Source: Triplophysa rosa | Lineage: Eukaryota > Chordata > Actinopteri > Cypriniformes > Nemacheilidae | Reading direction: 5' to 3' | Assembly (NCBI RefSeq): GCF_024868665.1 | Contig: NC_079898.1 | Coordinates: forward strand, 2,013,163-2,077,162 | DNA length: 64,000 nucleotides | Shown: one piece after another, positions 12,472-47,458 of the stretch | Layout of the letters: each line of letters opens with the position of its first letter | How positions within the stretch are numbered: position 1 is the stretch's first letter | Made by a program: the position numbers and the translations under genes | The notes under the pieces: model-generated | What the model was told of the DNA's origin: nothing | Databases searched by the model: none | The model's input: only the letters and a program-made list of their open reading frames with translations

Positions 12472-13005
12472 TGGTTTATTCTTCGCATAAAGCTATCGAA
12501 TGACATAAAAAGTGCATTGGTGGTTTCATGATAGTCAGTCCTTTTTGAAGCTTAAGAGTAATTTATGCAGGGTCACAATCTGCAAAGGTTCACATACACT
12601 AACTTACACTAGTACAATAGCGTTAATGTAAATCATTAATGTAAAGCATAGTTTTACATTACAAAAAAGTAATTTATTATGAAAGTCTACATCTACGTGC
12701 CCCTCTCCGTCCATTTGTGATTGCGTGTCCATGCTGTGATGATGGCATTCCGGGGGTAACATTAACGTTAGGGGGAATTCCTCCGTCCATTCACTAACTT
12801 ACTGCGTCCGAGGCTCTCGATCGCTTTTTGTCGGGTGAATTATACTTGCTCTTGTTCTGCTGATTAATTTACACACCCCCGGCAACAGAAACTGCTATTA
12901 CAGCAGATAAACATAAATAATACGAAGCGTCGACGCATTTCATGCACGTCGACGTATTTTAGTAGTCGACGTAATCGACGACGTGGTTGCAGCACTATTC
13001 AAAAC

Positions 13006-13300
13006 AAACATCAAAATCAACACAAAAATGACGCACTGAGCACAAATTCAAGGTCCTGCCAAAGCCATCCCAGTTCCCTGATCTGAACACTATAGAAAAT
13101 GAGTGGGATGAACGGAAGAAGAGGAAGAACCAACATTTGCAGGATCTGGAGAAATTCTGTTTGGAGGAATAGATCACTTGTCACGTATTCTTCAAACTCA
13201 TCAGACATTATAAGAGAAACTCTAAGCTGTTTTTCTTGCAAATGGAGGTGGCAAAAATAATTAAATGAAGGGGGGTAATAATTGTGGCCAGAGTGTATTA
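13006..13300 (+). mobile_element. Tc1-like transposon, segment 3: transposase C-terminus and inner right repeat
   Basis: Encodes the C-terminal part of a Tc1 transposase, with [12 protein letters not shown] (the DDE glutamate region, usually PDLNPIENLWD) and [11 protein letters not shown], then stops. The sequence at 13,270-13,300 is the reverse complement of 2,178-2,207, marking the right inverted repeat. A single reading frame is retained for only about 50 codons. Confidence 0.75.
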
Positions 13301-14109
13301 GAGATTTCCAGTCCCTGCAAGACTTGGCGACCGCAGAATTTAACGCATAATCAAACCAACTCCGCAAAATTTGAGGCAACATTTAGATGAAAAATTTAGA
13401 GATTGCTGCAGATTTTCCACATAATTTGGTCAAAGATGTGCCATGTGACGTATTTTGTCAAAACCTACTCTAAAAGTCAAGCAGAGATACTATAGAAGGG
13501 AGATAGAAGGGTCAGTAACACTTACAATTTGCTAACAACATCCATTGAAAAAAAACTAGCCTCTGGTCTCCTTTCCTCCGTTCCGTTGAAGGTGTTAGCA
13601 TTAGTCATTACGTTTTTTGGCTAAAGATTGCAGGCTAGTGGTTTGAGTCAAGTCAGCCTCACCGATGTGTGTGTCACGTTCTTAAACAACACACCTAGAA
13701 ACAACATAAAGCCATCTGATCTATGAAGAAAGCTGTCATGTTTACTTCGGTGTCAATGAACATTCATCACAATCAACTAAACGCTGATTTCTTAAAAGTA
13801 TGCGAGGTTCATGACATAAACTCATAAACATTATCGCAGAGACATTAAAACATACAACCATAAACATGAAGCGCCAAGAAACGAAACGTGAGCTGACAGT
13901 CAAAATGGTCTCTTGGGCGGGCCTTAAACTTAAAGCGCCGCGGCCAAGGTTTCGAGACCTTCAGTATGAATCTGCTGCATAAATAATGTTTTCACATGCG
14001 GTAGTTTCAAAGAGACCCCTATTTGCCAATTCAAGTAGTATTTTTATAACTTTTTTTGTTTAAAATTTTTTTTATTGTAATTTTTATCACAAAATTTGAA
14101 TAAAGCCGC
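13301..14109. other. Insertion within the Tc1 right inverted repeat
   Basis: About 0.8 kb separating the inner and outer halves of the Tc1 right repeat. Its ends are loosely inverted (GGCGACCGCAGAATTTAACGC near 13,327 against GCATTTTTGGCCGCAGAAAT near 14,120), suggesting a non-autonomous DNA transposon. No gene is visible. Confidence 0.4.
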
Positions 14110-14302
14110 TGCAAAATTACGCATTTTTGGCCGCAGAAATAAAAAAAAAAACTTGTGTGGGGACTGGATTTCCTCCCACTCTCAATTGTTTTATTTTAAT
14201 GAAGCATTGGATTTTTCAACATTTTTTAAATAAAATACCAAAAGGAGAACAGGATTCTTTGCTCATATTTACCAAGTGGGCTAATATTTTTGTCCCTAAC
14301 TG
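14110..14302 (+). mobile_element. Tc1-like transposon, segment 4: outer right inverted repeat
   Basis: Matches, in reverse complement, the outer left repeat at about 2,095-2,170 and ends GGGCTAATATTTTTGTCCCT then AACTG followed by TA, the usual Tc1 terminus and target dinucleotide. This closes the element that starts near 2,080. The open frame that begins at 14,127 is a by-product of the repeat. Confidence 0.65.
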
Positions 14303-15384
14303 TATATACATGCATACTGTGGGAATATTTTTCAGATAAAAGTATGAGTTTTCTTTCATTAAATCATTAAGCTGTGTGATTTTGTCATGTGCTTGCTATC
14401 TTACTCAGTAAAATAGTTACTGTGGCAAATGGGGGTTGGAGCCATAAATTATCTAGATCAACACACACACAAAGAGTCACAAAGAGTCATAAAGAAAAGA
14501 AATGTTATGAATCAATCCACTGCATATGTTTTAAGTATAATCATGAGTTGTGATGTGTTTTAATGAATCATAGGATTAAGAAACAAAGCTACATAATTAA
14601 AAGTATTAGATGATTAAGTGTTTTCTTTTTACTAAAAGAATGTTAAGAATGTTGGTATGTTGTCCGGCCACAGGGAACTGTTTCTAGGAGAACACTCCCC
14701 AAAAAAAACTGTCCTGGAGAACATTCCTCAGGACTGGCGATTGACCACAGGATATACGTTTTGAAATGTTATTTTACAGGAACTAAGAAAAAGGACTTCA
14801 CGGTGATTGGTGGAAACGGAGCAGCACTCCTTAAAAGGCAGAGGAGGAGTCAGAAGATACGAGCGACGTCACATACTTAATAAATATGGGTGTTTTTGAA
14901 TAATTTGGGTTGTTATTGGCTTGTGGTGGAGTGAGGAGATCGTCTGACAACCCAAAGCTTTGTTACCTTTTTACATCTGATAATAAAACTTCTGTTTAAT
15001 TTTGGAGAACGTCTCTGTGCAAATTTTTGAGCATGCAGGACTGCCTTTAAAGTCCAACAATACGCACACAAAACTGATATAAAACAGAATGGAATTTAAT
15101 TTATTAGGGCATTCCTCAAGTGGAATGGATTTGACTGACGACGCTCTAAAAAGTGAACATTAGAGACAGTAAAAGAGTGCGGGTTCAATATCAAGTGTGT
15201 GGGTCTTGTCCCACCCACATACAATGGTTCCGATGCCTATGCTGCCATCATGTGAAATAAAACAAATTGGCATTTTTTGAATGAAATGTTACAACAATCG
15301 TTGAGCAAACTCAAAAATCTCCCAACTATTTTTTTTCTGACTTCTGAAAGTAGGACAGAATGTAAATAATCTCTGCTTACTGAC
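14303..15384. other. heatr5b intron 16, right part; possible solo LTR at about 14,641-15,059
   Basis: Non-coding sequence left of heatr5b exon 16. From 14,641 (TGTTAAGAATG) to 15,059 (GTCCAACA) the sequence has TG...CA ends, a TATA-like CTTAAAAGG near 14,831 and a GATAATAAAACTTC polyadenylation-like motif near 14,978, the layout of a solo LTR. No convincing target duplication was found, so the LTR call is tentative. Confidence 0.35.
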
Positions 15385-39277
<23,893 letters not shown>

Positions 39278-39761
39278 TCCTGAACACACACACACACGTC
39301 TGAGCTGAGTGAGCGGCAGGTTTTATTTACACATCCCTAGGCAGGCTGCTTTACTTGGACGGTCCAAAAGTCTTGTCTAGGTAGGCAGCTCACTATGTTT
39401 GATGATTGTGATGGCGGTCAGTGATGTGTTGCCTAGTAGAAAATAAACAGCTTGGCAGATTTAGAGACACAGACCTGATCTGCCGTTCATTTGAAGCCAT
39501 TAGCTGTTAACAGTACCAGTACTGTGCAAGAGATCTCGGCAAAATGCCTTAACGTAAGGTAAATACTAAAGGAAGGACAAAAACATCCATCCTGCTAGTC
39601 ATATACGAACGACAGAGCAGCTAATAGGCTCGGTTTAATGACGTACTGAAGAAAACATGTTCAGTCATGAACCTATTAAAGTACATTCACAACTAAATCA
39701 CGCTGTGGTCTGTCTCAGTAAACTAGATTTAGCCGATAAAATAAATAAAATGTTATCTTAC

Positions 39762-39815
39762 CTGCTGTCGTAACGTCAGCTCAGCTGTTTTGGGGAGGGT
39801 TACGTCACTTCCGCT
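39762..39815 (-). other. heatr5b: heatr5b exon 1 (untranslated), 5' limit approximate
   Basis: The minus-strand sequence CGACAGCAG/GTAAGATAAC gives a consensus donor at 39,762, about 480 bases before the coding exon acceptor. No in-frame ATG is expected in it. The transcription start is a guess from the promoter motifs just upstream. Confidence 0.6.
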
Positions 39816-39830
39816 ATCACAGCCAATGAG
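39801..39830 (-). promoter_or_regulatory. heatr5b: heatr5b promoter motifs: CRE/ETS composite and CCAAT box
   Basis: TACGTCACTTCCG (39,801-39,813) combines a CRE-like TGACGTA and an ETS-like CGGAAGTG on the minus strand. An inverted CCAAT box lies at 39,823-39,827. There is no TATA box, which is typical of housekeeping promoters. Their position right next to the first donor supports a start near 39,800. Confidence 0.55.
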
Positions 39831-39995
39831 CGAATAATCCACTTCCTTAATTCTTATTAGAAGTATTTGTACCAAAGATATATCTATGATTTGCACGATT
39901 ACCTGTTACCATTAGAAATCTATTCAGTAGACGGATTTGATTTGACTATGCTAACAGAATCCGCCCAGCAGTCTTCATAAAAGCGATAAAACAAA

Positions 39996-40301
39996 ATGTC
40001 TGAACCAGTAACCACAAACCATTGTGATTTGTCGATGTTGTCTAGCGCGGTGAAAAGTAACAGGCATAACGTGTCTGCAAGTACAGTGGATGTCTGTGTA
40101 AATACAGGGCTCGACATTAACGCTTGTCCGCGGACACTTCCCAACTCGCGCTGTCGAGTCGACTGGAAACGCAAGCAATTGAATAGATCGCGTTCGCGTT
40201 TAAAAGTGAGAAATGTTCTAAAACGTATAATAGACAAACTCTCAACCATGTCAAGTCTGCAAGAAAGAATGAAGATATTTTCTTTGGCAAACGAATGCTA
40301 A
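39996..40301 (+). CDS. Hypothetical 101-residue frame, divergent from heatr5b
   Basis: An ATG-initiated frame about 190 bases upstream of heatr5b exon 1 on the opposite strand. The second half is basic (WKRKQLNRSRSRLKVRNVLK) with no domain I recognise. Part of it (GGGCTCGACATTAACGCTTG, about 40,109) resembles a transposon terminus, so it may be chance sequence. Position in a possible bidirectional promoter is the only argument for a gene. Confidence 0.2.
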   Translation: MSEPVTTNHCDLSMLSSAVKSNRHNVSASTVDVCVNTGLDINACPRTLPNSRCRVDWKRKQLNRSRSRLKVRNVLKRIIDKLSTMSSLQERMKIFSLANEC

Positions 40302-40910
40302 AACACATTAGAACCTCATATTTAAAGTTTCCAGTTTATACCAAAAATAAAAGAAATTCATTTAAAAATTGTATGTGATATTTATCGTTCTGGAGAGTTC
40401 ATATATTGTGTAAATTCAGTATCTCATTTCCAGAAGACACAGAGCATATTTTCTTTCAGAGCATATTTAATATATATAATATATATGCAATAATTGTGGT
40501 TAAATTTAACATGTCGTTTATATAAAATTAAATATGGAAACTGTGAAAAAGGAGGTCAAAATGTTTTTTTATTAATAACTTGCATTTGTTGCATTTTTTT
40601 AAATCCCGTTTATAGTATTTAAGAACTATTTTGGACAATATTCAAAAACGCTGTCAAAAGCAAATAATAAAAAGCTGGAATTTTGTTATTCGATACTTAT
40701 TCGATGATATAAATTATATTTCTTTTTTTGTATTAATTCATATGGATGGACTGAATATTTAGATATTTTTTTCTTTCTTTTCTGTCTTTGTTTATATTAT
40801 CTTTTATTTTAATTTTCTTGTCTTAGCCACTCTTAAAATAGATGTTTTTGGATGTAAACTGTATAACATCTTGTTTTGTAATGTTTTTGTTATACTTTAA
40901 TAAAAAAGCG
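40302..40910 (+). mobile_element. Probable L1-like LINE 3' remnant
   Basis: Shifting frames give fragments such as SFPEDTEHIFFQ near 40,440, resembling the C-terminal SETxEHLFFxC region of fish L1-like ORF2 proteins. The rest is AT-rich. Too degraded for family assignment. Confidence 0.35.
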
Positions 40911-41935
40911 CTGTTTATCGCAGATGAAATGGATGCAATTGAATTGCCACTGCTTTTACATGAAGTTGGTTATGAGGACAATATATTTCACATAGGTGTG
41001 TTTTTACCACATATAAAACACATAGTAAGTCCCTTCTCAACGCCCCCTCAGGCCTGTTTGGTGACGTCGTGGAGTCGGTAGTGGAGCGCTTCGCTGAGGC
41101 GCAGAAGTGCGCGAAAGCCATGAGTCACGTGTTGCCTCGACGCTCATCTCAGCTGTCTTTGAGAGCCCGCTCTTCATCCGAGTCTCGTTCCACGCAAAGA
41201 CTGGCCAAGCAGCTTCCCGGGGTCCTGGATCGAATATCCGGCCAAAACAGTGGTCGGGCCCTGCTAAGAAGAGGCACGGGGCGAGATGTCCGCGCGGCGA
41301 TGGCAGGTCGTCCTCTACTGCCAAGCCGTCGTCCTGACGGATCTGCAAAGTGGAGGAGAGAGTTTGTGAGCGAGCCGGCCCCCAAGTGCTGCTGTTTGCA
41401 TCATGTTTCCCCCGCAGTTGCGGGCGAATATTGCAATGCTCAAAGTGTTGTTTGTGTAAATGCAATAAAAACACATACCTCCTCACAAGAAGAGCTGTCT
41501 CCCCCTCACCCAGCCCATACTGCGTTCCTTGCCCTGCCCTGGTGCAGCGCGAAGCCGCAGTTAATGTCTGCTATAACCAGACCCCCCTCATCCACGGCCG
41601 CTCCCGTGGGCGAGAGGCGGCTGGATTCTCACACACGAGCCATTCCCCCGCCAGTGCATTTAGCCTAGCTGGGGCAGAGTGCTTCCCCAGGGAGTCCGCT
41701 GGCTGCCACGCCCAAAGAGATTCGGCCGTTATGTCTGTTTCTGGACGCGGGGAGAGCCTTCCGGGCATCTCTCAGTGGCTGCTGAATTTAATAGAACACG
41801 GGTATTCCCTACAGTTCAGATGCAGACCTCCCCGCTTCAGCGGCATTGTCCCGCCGCTTGCACTACCGCAAAACGTAGTTTCAGAACAAGTTCCTCTGGG
41901 GATAGTAACGAGAGTCATCCTCGGGCTGGGGCGCG

Positions 41936-42466
41936 GTGTGCGAAGGCATGCCGGCATCCGGCCTTTGGTCACAGTCACTGAGCAGATGGCACATAAATCG
42001 TTTGGAACTGAAGGTGGTGTCCTTAGCTCTTCAGACCTTTCGGTCGCAGCTGGAGAAGAGCCATGTTCTGATTCGCACCGACAACATGTCCGTGGTTTCG
42101 TACATTAATCGCCAGGGAGGGGTCCACTCAAGACCCCTTTTCAAACAGGCTGTGAGGCTCCTACTGTGGGTGGATCGGCATCTACTCTCCATCAGAGCAG
42201 CGCATATGCCCGGTCGTCTGAACCGCGGAGCGGACATGCTATCGAGGGAGGGTCTTCTGCACGGGGAATGGAGGCTTCATCCCGACTCAGTGCGGGTGAT
42301 TTGGGAACGATTCGGGAAGGCGGATCTATTTGCGTCGAGCGAGAACACGCACTGCCCACTGTTCTTCTCGTTGGTCCACTCCCCCGTGGGGAGCGACGCT
42401 GCAACAGCGCGTTGGACGGATGTCCGGCTTTACGCTTTTCCTCCGGTAAAGATTTACCCCTGGTGA
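41936..42466 (+). pseudogene. DIRS RNase H region
   Basis: Encodes LELKVVSLALQTF, VLIRTDNMSVVSYINRQGG, RAAHMPGRLNRGADMLSREG and WERFGKADLFASSENTHCPL in order, the pattern of the RNase H and linker of vertebrate DIRS pol. The frame starts directly at the deletion point. Confidence 0.8.
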
Positions 42467-42719
42467 TTTGCAAAATCAGGGAGGAGATGGCGTCAGTGAT
42501 CCTTGTTGCCCCATTTTGACTGAATCAGCCATGGTTTCCGGACCTGAGAGAGTTACTGACGGCCCCCCCGTGGCGGATCCCCCTCAGGAGAGACCTGTTG
42601 TCCCAAGGGAATGGCTCGATATGGCACCCCAACCCGGAGTTGTGGTGCCTTCATGCGTGGCCGCTTCGGGGGGTTGAAATGCCCTCCCTCAGCGTGTTCT
42701 TGACACTATTTCAGAGTCT

Positions 42720-43265
42720 TGTGCGCCTTCAACCAGACGTTTATATGCTCTCAAATGGGGAGAGTTTACGAAGTGGTGCAGCGATAACAGTATCGACCCG
42801 GTGTCCCTTGTACGATATTTTATGTCTCAGTCGGCACTGATTGCATTAGTTTTGGAGCCGGCGACTCCCGTCACTCTCAGGCCAAAATCGGGCTATCTGC
42901 CAAAGTCTCTGTCTGCCCTGTTCAGAGCGCAGGTCATTTCCTTGCCCGCTCTGTTTTCTGAGCCTTTGGCCTCGCATGATGCTAACGCTCAGAAAGCGGT
43001 CTGCCCGGTAAGGGCTTACATTGATCGTACGGCCGGGTTTCGGCAGTCTGACCAGCTTTTCGTTTGCTATGGTGGGGGGATTAATGGACGGGCTGTCTCT
43101 AAACAGAGGCTCTCTCACTGGGTGGTGGACGCTATTACCTTGGCATGTGAGAGTCAGGGACAGGACTGCCCCTTAGGTATCAGAGCTCATTCGACTAGGT
43201 CTATCACCTCTTCGTAGGCCTGGTCTAAGGGCACTTCTATTCAGGACATATGCTGTGCAGCTGGC
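42720..43265 (+). pseudogene. DIRS tyrosine recombinase, broken
   Basis: Frames at 42,720-42,840 and 42,801-43,217 give the recombinase, ending LGIRAHSTRSITSS then a stop and QDICCAAGW. The HSTR block matches the catalytic H-x-x-R motif of DIRS recombinases (usually GVRAHSTRGVATSWA); the downstream W is present but the tyrosine region is cut off. Confidence 0.75.
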
Positions 43266-43383
43266 TGGTGACTACAAACCAGCAGTCACTTTCATTGAAC
43301 AGCTAAAATCCGTCTGTGTGTGTGTTTATGTGTCCATACAGTCATCAGCTTTTAAATCATAAATGCTCAAACAAGGTCAATAA

Positions 43384-44035
43384 GTGATTACACTTACAGT
43401 TAGTTCATTGAAATCAGTTATATCTCAAAGTAGACAGGACATTAACGAAATATACGAAAGTTTGTATAGACTCAAGAATATAGATATTTTGGTAATATTT
43501 TTGTGGGTTCCAGCTCATAGAGGGATAAAACGAAATGAAATGGTTGATAAGTTGGCAAAGCAGGCATTGGAATCTGAGGAAGTTACGAATATCTCACTTG
43601 GTAAACAAGGCAAAAGGAATAATTAAAACATATGTTAATAAAGAATGCCAACAAATATGGGACACAGGAAAGACTGAGCGACAATTCTATGAGATTCAAA
43701 AAGAAGTAGGGGTAGTGAGAGTGATTAAAAGAAGCACTATAGAGGAAAACATGAATAAGAATTGGGCATACAAACCTTAATAAAACTTTAAAATTGTTAA
43801 ATAAGCATCCGATTGGTTTATGTGATTACTGTGGAGTAGAAGAGTCAACAGAACATGTTATTTGTACATGTCATAAGTATTTTGAAGAGTGTGAAATTAT
43901 GAAGAGAGATCTACGAAAGAATGGAGTGCAAGAGATAAACATAAAGAATATAATTGCAGATGGAACAGACATTTTGTTTTATTAATTGAAAAGAACATCG
44001 TTGATTAAAAGAATATAATATATATATATTTTTTT
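43384..44035 (+). mobile_element. I/Nimb-like LINE 3' end with RNase H
   Basis: Encodes SSLKSVISQS, ILVIFLWVPAHRGIKRNEM and VDKLAKQAL, the RNase H domain carried by I-group LINEs, then after frameshifts NKHPIGLCDYCGVEESTEHV, the C-terminal cysteine motif, and a stop at 43,985. The 3' tail contains a TATATATA run near 44,018. The rest of the LINE is absent. Confidence 0.65.
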
Positions 44036-44289
44036 TCTATTGTAGTAGATATTTCTGGTCCACACTCACAGTAGGTGACAACAATGGACCTTAACGTTGG
44101 TGCTACCCACCATAAAACTGCAAGAAGAATAAGTGATTAGTTCTTGGAAACACTGTTTGTACATGTGTATCTCATTCACGCGTCAGTGCGGTCTGAACTG
44201 AATGTGCTGCTTCTCCCTGCCGATCACTGAACAGAGTAGACAGAAAGAGAGAGGCGGGGTTCTGCGCTGGGAAGGTAAAAACTTGCTCT

Positions 44290-44442
44290 AGCGGGGCAAT
44301 AGAAGTGAAGCAGTATGTTTCGCTAAGTCGCCAAGGCTTATTCAGAAAGTAGCTAGATTTGTCGCTTTTTGAAAAATAAGTCGCTAAAGGGGTCTGAAAA
44401 ATCGCTAAATCTAGCAACAAAGTTGCCAAGTTGGCAACACTG
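44290..44442. mobile_element. hAT terminus fragment (CAGTGTTGCCAACTT)
   Basis: On the minus strand the end reads CAGTGTTGCCAACTTGGCAA, followed by repeated GCTAGATTTAGCGA motifs, a known fish hAT-type terminus. The other end is not in view. Confidence 0.55.
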
Positions 44443-44550
44443 GACATGACTGCTTGATTGGCATCGCTCCGGTGAAGCTAACTTCAGCTAAAAAATGGAG
44501 AATAATAAACCTCTACTTGCAGTCGGGAAGAGGAAGCTTCTACTTTTTTG

Positions 44551-46405
44551 CAGAGGTGTAAAGAGTACCTGAAAACCATACTTAAGTAAAAGTACAGATA
44601 CCTTGCAGTGAAAATTACTCCATTACAAGTTACAAGTCACCAATTCCAAAACGACTTCAGTAAAAGTCTCAGAGTATCTGATTTGAACAGTACTTGAGTA
44701 TTTTACTCATACTGAATGTAGGCTCAAAGCAGCACTAGTCCTCAACACTTAAGAGACACGTCAGTGAAAAACAAGAAACAGTTGATTTGTGAGGAGAGCA
44801 ATCGCATTTATTTTCTTAAATCATAATAAGACTGAACACCTCAAAATTGCAACAAATCATGGTCGACACCATAACCTACGTCATTACAAACACCCAAGTC
44901 TCATTTAAACTCAAGTGCTCATAAGTAAGCCAACATTCTTCAAAAAGGTCTCTTCAATATAACAGATAAATAAAATAATGTTAAGTAAAATTAAAAAGTC
45001 AAATCCTTTTTGCACTGGACATGCTGGTTTGGGCCTCATCGCCAGCTGCAGTCATGTCCTCATTTCACATACACTGTTAGCCCTTACCTGCCATTTCTAC
45101 AGTAATACATTGGCAACAGTGTTGCCAGCTAGTTACTGTAGGTGTTTTACAGTAAACTACTGCAATGGCTGTTTGAAGATACAGATGTAAATAACAGATG
45201 AACACAATAAATCTGTCAAGATTTCACCAGAGGAGAATTAAACACAAACATCAATAACATCTTCACATATTACAGACACCACTTTCACTTTATTTCTGTC
45301 ATCTGTGTAAGATGGATCTTATTGAGATTGAACTCTAGTTCATAGTGGTTCAATTGTGTTTTAAGTCACCATTATGGCGATCAGTGTTTGCTTTGGTTGG
45401 ACTCTTTGACTTTCTTGTAGCTTTAAAATGTACACTTATACAATAACACTGAAAGGGACTTTACAGGAACCGCAACTTTATGTTTGCTTAGTAACTGAAG
45501 ATACATCTGAAAGAATTCAATCATTAAATAATAATAATATAGCATTAAAGATTTATTAAGATATGTTTGGTAAAGTGATTACATGTTACAATGGAAAGAT
45601 CTCTGTCAGAAAATCTTTCTTTGCAATTGAGACACAGTTAGACACTTGACATACAAACCTCATCAATGGTGACAAACAATCATGAATGAGTTTTGTACTA
45701 TGTACCCAGCATGCATTGCAGCATGACGCTGTTCAGTTGATTGTCACCATTGTTGAGATTCATACGTGGATTGTTCATTTCTCTGTGTCCGAATTATTCT
45801 ATAGGTTAATATTTTGTCTATATAGTGTGAGAGCACTTTTGAAAATTGAAATACTATACATTCTTTTTACTGGTTTACATCACTTCATGGCAATAGTCCC
45901 ACCACATGGTCAAATTTTGAGCAAACATGTTTAGAGCACATTTAGGAAGAGTTAGTTTTAAAAATAAGAGCTTTTGTAGATGTGTGACCTACAGTAACTA
46001 CAACAGTGTTGCCAATATATTACTGTAGAAATAGCGGGTAAGGGCTAACCGTGTATAAACCGCCAGCGATTGACTTCTACCTGATACTGCACTCATATTC
46101 ATATAAAGAAGCCATGTTGACAAGTTTTTGTAAGTTATGGCAAAATCCACAAGATTGTAGTACCTTCATTGCCCTGTAAATGGCAATATTAATTATAAGA
46201 TAGGTGGCATGCAAAATGTAATGTGTAATTGCATTAGTCATTACAAATGTAGTGGAGTAAGGAGTACATATACTTGTTCAAAAATGTAGTTAAGTAGAGA
46301 GTAAAAGTTGCTAATATCTTTAATACTCAGTACAACTACAAAGTAGCCAAAAAGATACTTAAGTAAAGTAACTAAGTACATTTACTCCAATACTTTACAC
46401 CACTG
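44551..46405. mobile_element. hAT element, 1.86 kb, 8-bp target duplication CTTTTTTG
   Basis: Starts CAGAGGTGTAAAGAGTAC and ends CTTTACACCACTG, flanked by CTTTTTTG at 44,543-44,550 and 46,406-46,413. Subterminal AGTAAAAGTAC repeats occur at both ends. No transposase frame. A second element lies inside at 45,072-46,053. Confidence 0.85.
45072..46053. mobile_element. Nested DNA element with long TIR and TA duplication
   Basis: The left end CACTGTTAGCCCTTACCTGC and the right end (in reverse complement CACGGTTAGCCCTTACCCGC) pair for about 60 bases, through CTACAGTAATA and TTGGCAACA. TA flanks both sides (45,070-45,071 and 46,054-46,055). It is 982 bp and non-coding. Confidence 0.75.
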
Positions 46406-46413
46406 CTTTTTTG

Positions 46414-47170
46414 AGGGGTAATTTTCTCTCTATGTATATCTTTACACTATATTTATCAACTCCATGTCGGGGCTTTTGTGTTCCTTGCGTAAATTATTAT
46501 TAGGCCTGGTTCCGCGGAGCTAGAGATCTCGATGAAGATGAGTGACAGCTTTTTAGTAATTATAAAGGGAGTGCTCGTTGTGTGGTTTCTGTGCTTTATA
46601 TAATCCATTCAGAATTGTATAAAACTTGTTTTTCATGCTGCTAAAACCAACGGCCACATACACGCTGCAAAATTTCGGGAATTACATCGGCATATAAATG
46701 CAGGATTCACTCTTGAAATAGTTATGACTGACATATTGATAGCCATGGTTAGTTCCTGAATAAAGCAGACTTTTGGACTGAATTGGTTGAACAGTCTGCT
46801 GACTCACAGACTCACTCATAACAGTCCCTTGCCGCCACCTACTGGATTTAACTATGTAAACTGCACTGAAATCGTTGAAAAATCCCCACAACACTAACAA
46901 ACAGACTGACAGCAGGACTTGTCACAATTTATATTTTTAATATCTAATAAAATAGTTTCTTGCATTTAAACAAGTCTTTTGTAACAAACATTATTATCAC
47001 AAAGTGTCAATCATCCAGTTGTTTTTAGGGAAAATAGTAAATACTACATTGGTAAATAATGCTAGAATTATTCTGTTGGACGCACACTACTGTTCAAAAG
47101 TCATTTCTGTTCACCAAGCCTGCATTGATTTGATCCAAAATACAGTAAAAGAAACCTATTCTTTTATGTA
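46414..47170. other. Intergenic stretch, no gene
   Basis: AT-rich non-coding sequence between the hAT element and the minus-strand L2 tail. Nothing recognisable beyond short fragments. Confidence 0.5.
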
Positions 47171-47458
47171 AGCCTGTTTTTCAATTCAATTCAATTTATT
47201 TATATAGCGCTTTTCACAATGTGCATTGTTCCAAAGCAGCTTTACAGGAGCAAATAAGAAAAACAGAAAAACACAGAAAGGTAAAACACAGCACAGTGCA
47301 TGGTGTTTATAGACCAAGCAAGAATGCAGTCTCCCGGTGAGCAAGCCAACACTGCCCTGCTGTGGCGAGGAACCCAAACTCCAATGATGAATAAATGGAG
47401 AAAAAAACCTCAGGAAAAAACAGGCTCAGCCAGGAGGGCCAGATCTCCTCTGACGTGT

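Larger units (their letters stand above)
5672..12997. mobile_element. hAT transposon (7.3 kb with insertions), 8-bp target duplication TTCAAAAC
   Basis: The left end begins TAGGGCTGCAAC and the right end finishes GTTGCAGCACTA, an imperfect inverted repeat. Both sides are flanked by the same 8 bases TTCAAAAC (5,664-5,671 and 12,998-13,005). Eight-bp duplications and this terminus are typical of hAT elements. Most of the length is later insertions: an L2-type LINE (5,712-10,935) and a MITE (12,038-12,471). No hAT transposase frame is visible, so it appears non-autonomous. Target sequences rich in TCGACTAATC occur on both sides of the LINE. Confidence 0.75.
41037..43270 (+). mobile_element. DIRS-like retrotransposon, internally deleted
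   Basis: Gag-like and pol-start sequence occupies 41,037-41,900, followed abruptly by RNase H (41,936-42,466) and tyrosine recombinase (42,720-43,260). The order is that of DIRS elements, which use a tyrosine recombinase instead of a DDE integrase. Most of the reverse transcriptase between about 41,900 and 41,940 is missing. It is GC-richer than its surroundings. Several frameshifts are present and the terminal repeats were not found. Confidence 0.75.

Noticed and set aside
41069..42108. Several overlapping long frames in GC-rich sequence
   Set aside because: Alternate frames of the DIRS gag/pol start; only the DIRS reading shows family similarity.
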